Below, piece after piece: positions 17,131-20,461 of a DNA stretch of 20,461 nt (the first letter of the stretch is position 1; every line of letters starts with the position of its first letter). The notes beneath the pieces were generated by a model. The model did not search any database, was not told the DNA's origin, and worked only from the letters and a program-made list of their open reading frames with translations. Source of the DNA: Sphacelaria rigidula. Lineage: Eukaryota > Phaeophyceae > Sphacelariales. The stretch spans positions 1 to 20,461 of the forward strand of contig CAXNAA020000529.1 in NCBI GenBank assembly GCA_964200075.2, given 5' to 3'. Position numbers and translations under genes: made by a program.

Positions 17131-17816
17131 ACCCCGAAACTCGGTGCGATCCCTTCGTGATACTCGTTGGTTATTCACTTATCTTGCATTTCCCCGAAGA
17201 TTATTTTCGTAACTGACGTGACTAGCGACCAGCGTTCCGCAAAAGTCGACATTTCTCAGCGAAACATTTTCCCGAGGTTTTTTTCTACGGTCCCCCAAGG
17301 GCGAGGATGGCCGTTTCCCCCTACAGTGAGTCGCTCCACTTATGTCAGACGAAGCTCCGACGGCAGCATGTGTTGCAAAGCCTCGGTGGGTCTGGCAAAT
17401 GTCAGTGCATCGTGAAAAGTAGCTTACCGATTTTTTGCTCAGCAGGCCCAGTGTGAAGGGAAGAAACTGGTCAAGAGCGCAGTCAGTTTTGTCAAAATTC
17501 CAAAATCCTTGAAACAGATATGTGTTTCATGTGATCATTGCGCAGGAGGCGTTCCTGTCTCCAATCCTCACCAAGGAAATCCAATCGTTTTTTTCCTTGT
17601 TGGTTCATCCATGAATATACTTCGAGCGTCGAGCCCTAAAATGCGGAGTTTGAAGCTATCGTGAGGGGGTCGCTGACGACGATGGAAGGTCTGTGACGGA
17701 AAGCTCACCATAGAACACTTGCGTAAAAACATGCAACAGGAACAGCGACTAACGCCTCTTCATCCCGCGCCATGTACTCAAACCATTCATCCTCCAGTTG
17801 GTCTCCACTATTTCAG
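17131..17816. other. No convincing gene; possible intron
   Basis: An 82-codon + frame (17167-17415) has no recognised domain. The last 25 bases form the acceptor region of the exon below. Confidence 0.3.
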
Positions 17817-18130
17817 GCGTCAACAAGCGGAAGAGAAATACGGAAAGCCGGTCTTCATGTCAAGATGACTCCAGCTCCTGCGTAATGTCCAGCGATCGCA
17901 CGGAAGAACCGCCTCTAGCCGACATCATCGCCAACATTATATCGTCGGCAAAGTTTTCTTCATCATCCTTGCCTTCAGCGGTGGGAAAAGAGGAGAGAGT
18001 GCGGTCACCCTACGCGGAGACGGAATCAGGACGAATGTGTGGAGACCTTAGACTCAACGTCGTTCCTTCCTCTGCGTCCAAGAGATTCCACTTCATCGGC
18101 GTGGCGTTCAGGCGTGTCACAGACATTAAG
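17817..18130 (+). CDS. Serine-rich exon with basic cluster, unknown protein
   Basis: The acceptor TCTCCACTATTTCAG ends at 17816. The frame, part of a 257-codon open frame starting at 17798, reads GVNKRKRNTESRSSCQDDSS, then EEPPLADIIANIISSAKFSS, then KRFHFIGVAFRRVTDIK. KRKR could be a nuclear localisation signal. A donor (CATTAAG|GTGAAA) after 18130 ends the exon in phase 0, which matches the acceptor at 18654. An alternative phase-0 donor lies after 18211 (GACAG|GTGCAC). The open frame runs on to 18571, so the end is inferred. No family is recognised. Confidence 0.42.
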
Positions 18131-18654
18131 GTGAAAACTTCAGCAGCTGGACACACGCTGAACGTTTTGATGTGCAAAATTGATGCACAGTTTCGAAAAA
18201 GTAGGCGACAGGTGCACGTCGGCGTGCCGCGAAATAAGTTTTTGCCAAGTGGCATGTTGAGTTCGTATCATCGGTCAGCCGATATACCGCTTCGGAAACC
18301 TGGCGCGGCTATAATAAACGCCAGTCTTTTACCTCCCAAAGTCCACCCAGGTGCAAGAAGAAACAGTCCTTTTTGCCCTCCTGGCCATCGCACGATGTTT
18401 GTGTTCTTAATCGCTGAAGAAACCACCGCCGGAAGAATTTCCCGTATTTCTCGTTATCTTTCGTTTTGCGCTCTTTTCGCTTGCTTCCCTTGTCGAGTAC
18501 AGGCTCTCGGGGGAGTTCACAGCACCCTGCCCTGTCATACCAGCGTGCTCAAAGACCATAAGGGCAGATAGAGCAGTAAGAGTAGGAGCGGGAACCTCTC
18601 TCTTTCCCAAAGCATTTAGCTCGCGTGCTGCTCTTGTCTTCTCGTGTAATGCAG

Positions 18655-18858
18655 GTCCTCGACCGAGTTCTGCGCACCGTGGAGTCCTGGACAACCGGAG
18701 GTAACAACGTCCGCGAGAAGGTGGGCGGAAATCAAGCGTTTCCGCCGTTTGGAGAAGGCGTGATGTCGAGAGTTCCAGAGTGGTGGTGGGGACAAAATGG
18801 CCAACGAGTGTTGGATCTCATGTATGGCGAGAGAAAGGCGTTGCAGAGGAAACGGTGA
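18655..18858 (+). CDS. Downstream exon, unknown protein
   Basis: The acceptor GTCTTCTCGTGTAATGCAG ends at 18654. The phase-0 frame reads VLDRVLRTVESWTTGGNNVR, then PPFGEGVMSRVPEWWWGQNG, then QRVLDLMYGERKALQRKR, and stops at TGA 18856-18858. A donor (AAACG|GTGAGG) overlaps the stop, so this may be either the last exon or an internal one ending at 18855. It joins in phase with the exon at 17817 across a 524-bp intron. The WWW cluster is unusual. No family is recognised. Confidence 0.42.
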   Translation, partial: VLDRVLRTVESWTTGGNNVREKVGGNQAFPPFGEGVMSRVPEWWWGQNGQRVLDLMYGERKALQRKR

Positions 18859-19790
18859 GGCGGCAACGAGTGCGTCTTGGCTTGAGCTTAGTCCGCTATA
18901 AACCAGAACACGCGTTGTTGCGTGATTTCGAGTTACTGCCTGTAGTGGATGTGTTTCGTGTGTTACTGTTCCAGCGTTGTGAACGGAAATATTTGCTTGG
19001 TCCTTCGACCTTCGCTTCCAAGCTTTCCGGTATAGTTTTTATTATGAGGATTGCAACTGGGAACAACTGAGAAAATCGAGGGCGCCGTAGTACAGGACGG
19101 ATCAAATCCACAGTTTCCGAATTTTATTCGATGCTTGGTTACGTTGTGCTCTTTTGTTTTTTTTCAAGACGAGGTCACACACACAGTTTACCTTTTCTGT
19201 GGATGTCTGCACGTTGTTGCGCTCAAGACTTCCTATGCGACTTGTCGTATAAAGTTGGTATTATGGTGATTGCGGGACGTGCATACCACTAGTACCCTTT
19301 ACCGGGGCCTCGTCGCGTCCGTATATGGCATGTGCACGTTTTTATTTTGGTTTATACAGTAATCGCCGAGGGTGTCATACTCTTTCAAAACTCTGTATGG
19401 CGTACACATGGACACGATGATGCCGACAGAGTGCACTAAATTCGTAAACTTTACGGACCAGATCGGCAACGCATACATGCAGCTTGAGCGGGCATTTTGA
19501 TTCTATCAGGTGGTTGAGAAATGGTATAACTACAGTTTGTTCTGGATTACGGTATATACTATGCCTACAGTCGCGCTACGCTGAAAACCTCCAGATAAGT
19601 AACTCCATGACGTGGTGATGAAGCGCAGGTGTCAGCACCTGCCCCCGCGTGTGTTGATCAGGCATCACAACAATCACTTTGGAGTCATGCTAAGGTAGGG
19701 GCTGTACGTTTGGGCCCAAATCTTTTTCACTCAGGAGCCCCTGAAGTTAGGAGCTGCGCAAGAATATCGGTCAGGACACTCCCGTTTCCA
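18859..19790. other. No settled gene
   Basis: A + frame (ending at 19070) contains RYKPEHALLRDFELLPVVDV and could be a further coding block, but a minus frame (18896-19111) competes. An acceptor-like TTTTGATTCTATCAG ends at about 19510. Nothing here is strong enough to call. Confidence 0.3.
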
Positions 19791-19796
19791 ATTTCG

Positions 19797-19892
19797 TTCC
19801 CTAGCTCATTGGACTGCTAATCGTGACGTGCTCTGACATATTTCAGAAGTGTTTTTTCGGATGAGATAGGGCATTTGTAACACTTCGAATCT
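19797..19892 (+). other. tRNA-like sequence, possibly a decayed tRNA-Ser or SINE head
   Basis: TAGCTCATTGG resembles a tRNA A box, and GGACTGCTAATC matches the anticodon loop of tRNA-Ser(GCU), followed by GTGCTCTG as in serine tRNA variable arms. A B-box-like CTTCGAATCTA lies about 80 bases from the A box, further than normal. The anticodon stem does not pair, so this is not a working tRNA as read. Confidence 0.2.
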
Positions 19893-19954
19893 AAGAAAGT
19901 ATTTGTCCACTCCTACTGGAGCACCACTCTCTGAAACACAGGATTTTACATCTC

Positions 19955-20305
19955 GGGGATGGATTTTTTATTGGGGATGAGAACCCGGAGAATCAAAACC
20001 TTCGTATCCGCACCAAATCTTCGGAATATGGTTCCACTTTTTCACTTACTTGTAGCTATTGACAACTACTACACGCCATACGAAGTTGGATTCCGATAAC
20101 GGAAATGTTGGGGGCCTAGGTCAAACACCGGTTTTGCGGAATTCAGGTGATCCGATCAGACCCCAAAATTGTTTTTCGACCCAGGACCCCGACATTTCGG
20201 TTGTCGAAATCCAATTTTCTATGGCATGTAGTAGTTGTCAATAGCTACCAGCAAGTGAAGAAACGGGACCATATTTCGAAGATGAGTATGGATACGAATG
20301 TTTTA
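19955..20305. mobile_element. Near-palindromic foldback element, copy B, interrupted
   Basis: This is homologous to the 9274-9744 element over most of its length (shared blocks GAACCCGGAGAAT, TTCGTATCC, TTGTAGCTATT, GATTCCGATAAC and AGGTGATCCGATC). The arms pair with each other in the same way. The right arm stops at GGATACGAATGTTTTA (20305), where a poly-G MITE begins. By comparison with the left arm, the missing outer part of about 50 bases should lie beyond that MITE, outside the window. Confidence 0.78.
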
Positions 20306-20461
20306 GACACTTTCTACGATAGCCCCCCCCCCAGAACCAGCCAAGAATGTCACGAAAAAAATGGCCATAGAGCGCCTGATGTTCGGGTTCAGGTTGCATG
20401 AAGCGTCTCATATTGGCGACATTGGCTAAAACAAACCCAAGCGTGGGAATTCCCAGCTTCT
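20306..20461. mobile_element. Poly-G MITE, second internal copy, cut by window end
   Basis: GACACTTTCTACGATAG and C10 (20323-20332) repeat the left terminus of 4891-5152. The following 120 bases align with that copy with substitutions and few indels. It is inserted into the right arm of the foldback element. Its right terminus is outside the window. The minus strand keeps the coding-like segment without the frameshift seen in the other copy. Confidence 0.82.

Noticed and set aside
1-20461. CRISPR array, phage or bacterial defence system
   Set aside because: No spaced direct repeats, operon layout or ribosome-binding sites. Splice sites and a copia element indicate a eukaryote.

Overview
The window looks like nuclear DNA of an intron-containing eukaryote. 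It has no operon-like packing and no long intact reading frame. Its coding signals are short blocks bounded by GT/AG sites, embedded in decayed transposons, inverted-repeat elements and simple repeats. Base composition is near 50% GC. A stramenopile alga such as a brown alga fits the introns of several hundred bases, an ankyrin gene and a copia element, but this is inference and the host is not proven.

Left part (1-4.9 kb): the window opens in the right end of a poly-G terminal-inverted-repeat element (1-78). The best-supported host gene is an ankyrin-repeat protein on the + strand. Its exons at 1359-1501 and 2123-2210 join in matching phase across a 621-bp intron, and a third exon is possible at 2422-2557. 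A 273-bp inverted-repeat element (2570-2842) lies just after that exon. A retroposon 3' end with a (CAAT)n tail (3309-3395) precedes a 206-codon frame with a charged helix and polyglycine linkers. A minus-strand frame (4198-4554) also looks coding.

Middle (4.9-12.1 kb): this is mostly mobile DNA. It holds a complete poly-G MITE (4891-5152, 4-bp target duplication), a foldback element (5941-6361, duplication AAAT), a (GGGAA)n tract, a second (CAAT)n-type tail, a second copy of the inverted-repeat family in the opposite orientation, a 470-bp near-palindrome (9274-9744), and a copia pol remnant on the minus strand (10781-12106) with two TAG stops and two frameshifts. One 87-codon exon-like block sits at 10098-10358.

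Right part (12.1-20.46 kb): a Stowaway/Tc1-like MITE flanked by TA (12643-13228) comes first. Two more (CAAT)n tails follow (14724, 17029). Exon-like blocks of unknown function lie between 15.75 and 18.86 kb. The window ends with a second copy of the 9.3-kb palindrome, interrupted at 20306 by another poly-G MITE, which gives a relative insertion order.

The host genes show no common pathway. The most unusual finding is the poly-G MITE family: its body carries a stretch that differs between copies mainly at third codon positions, so it appears to be a fossil of an unidentified protein.
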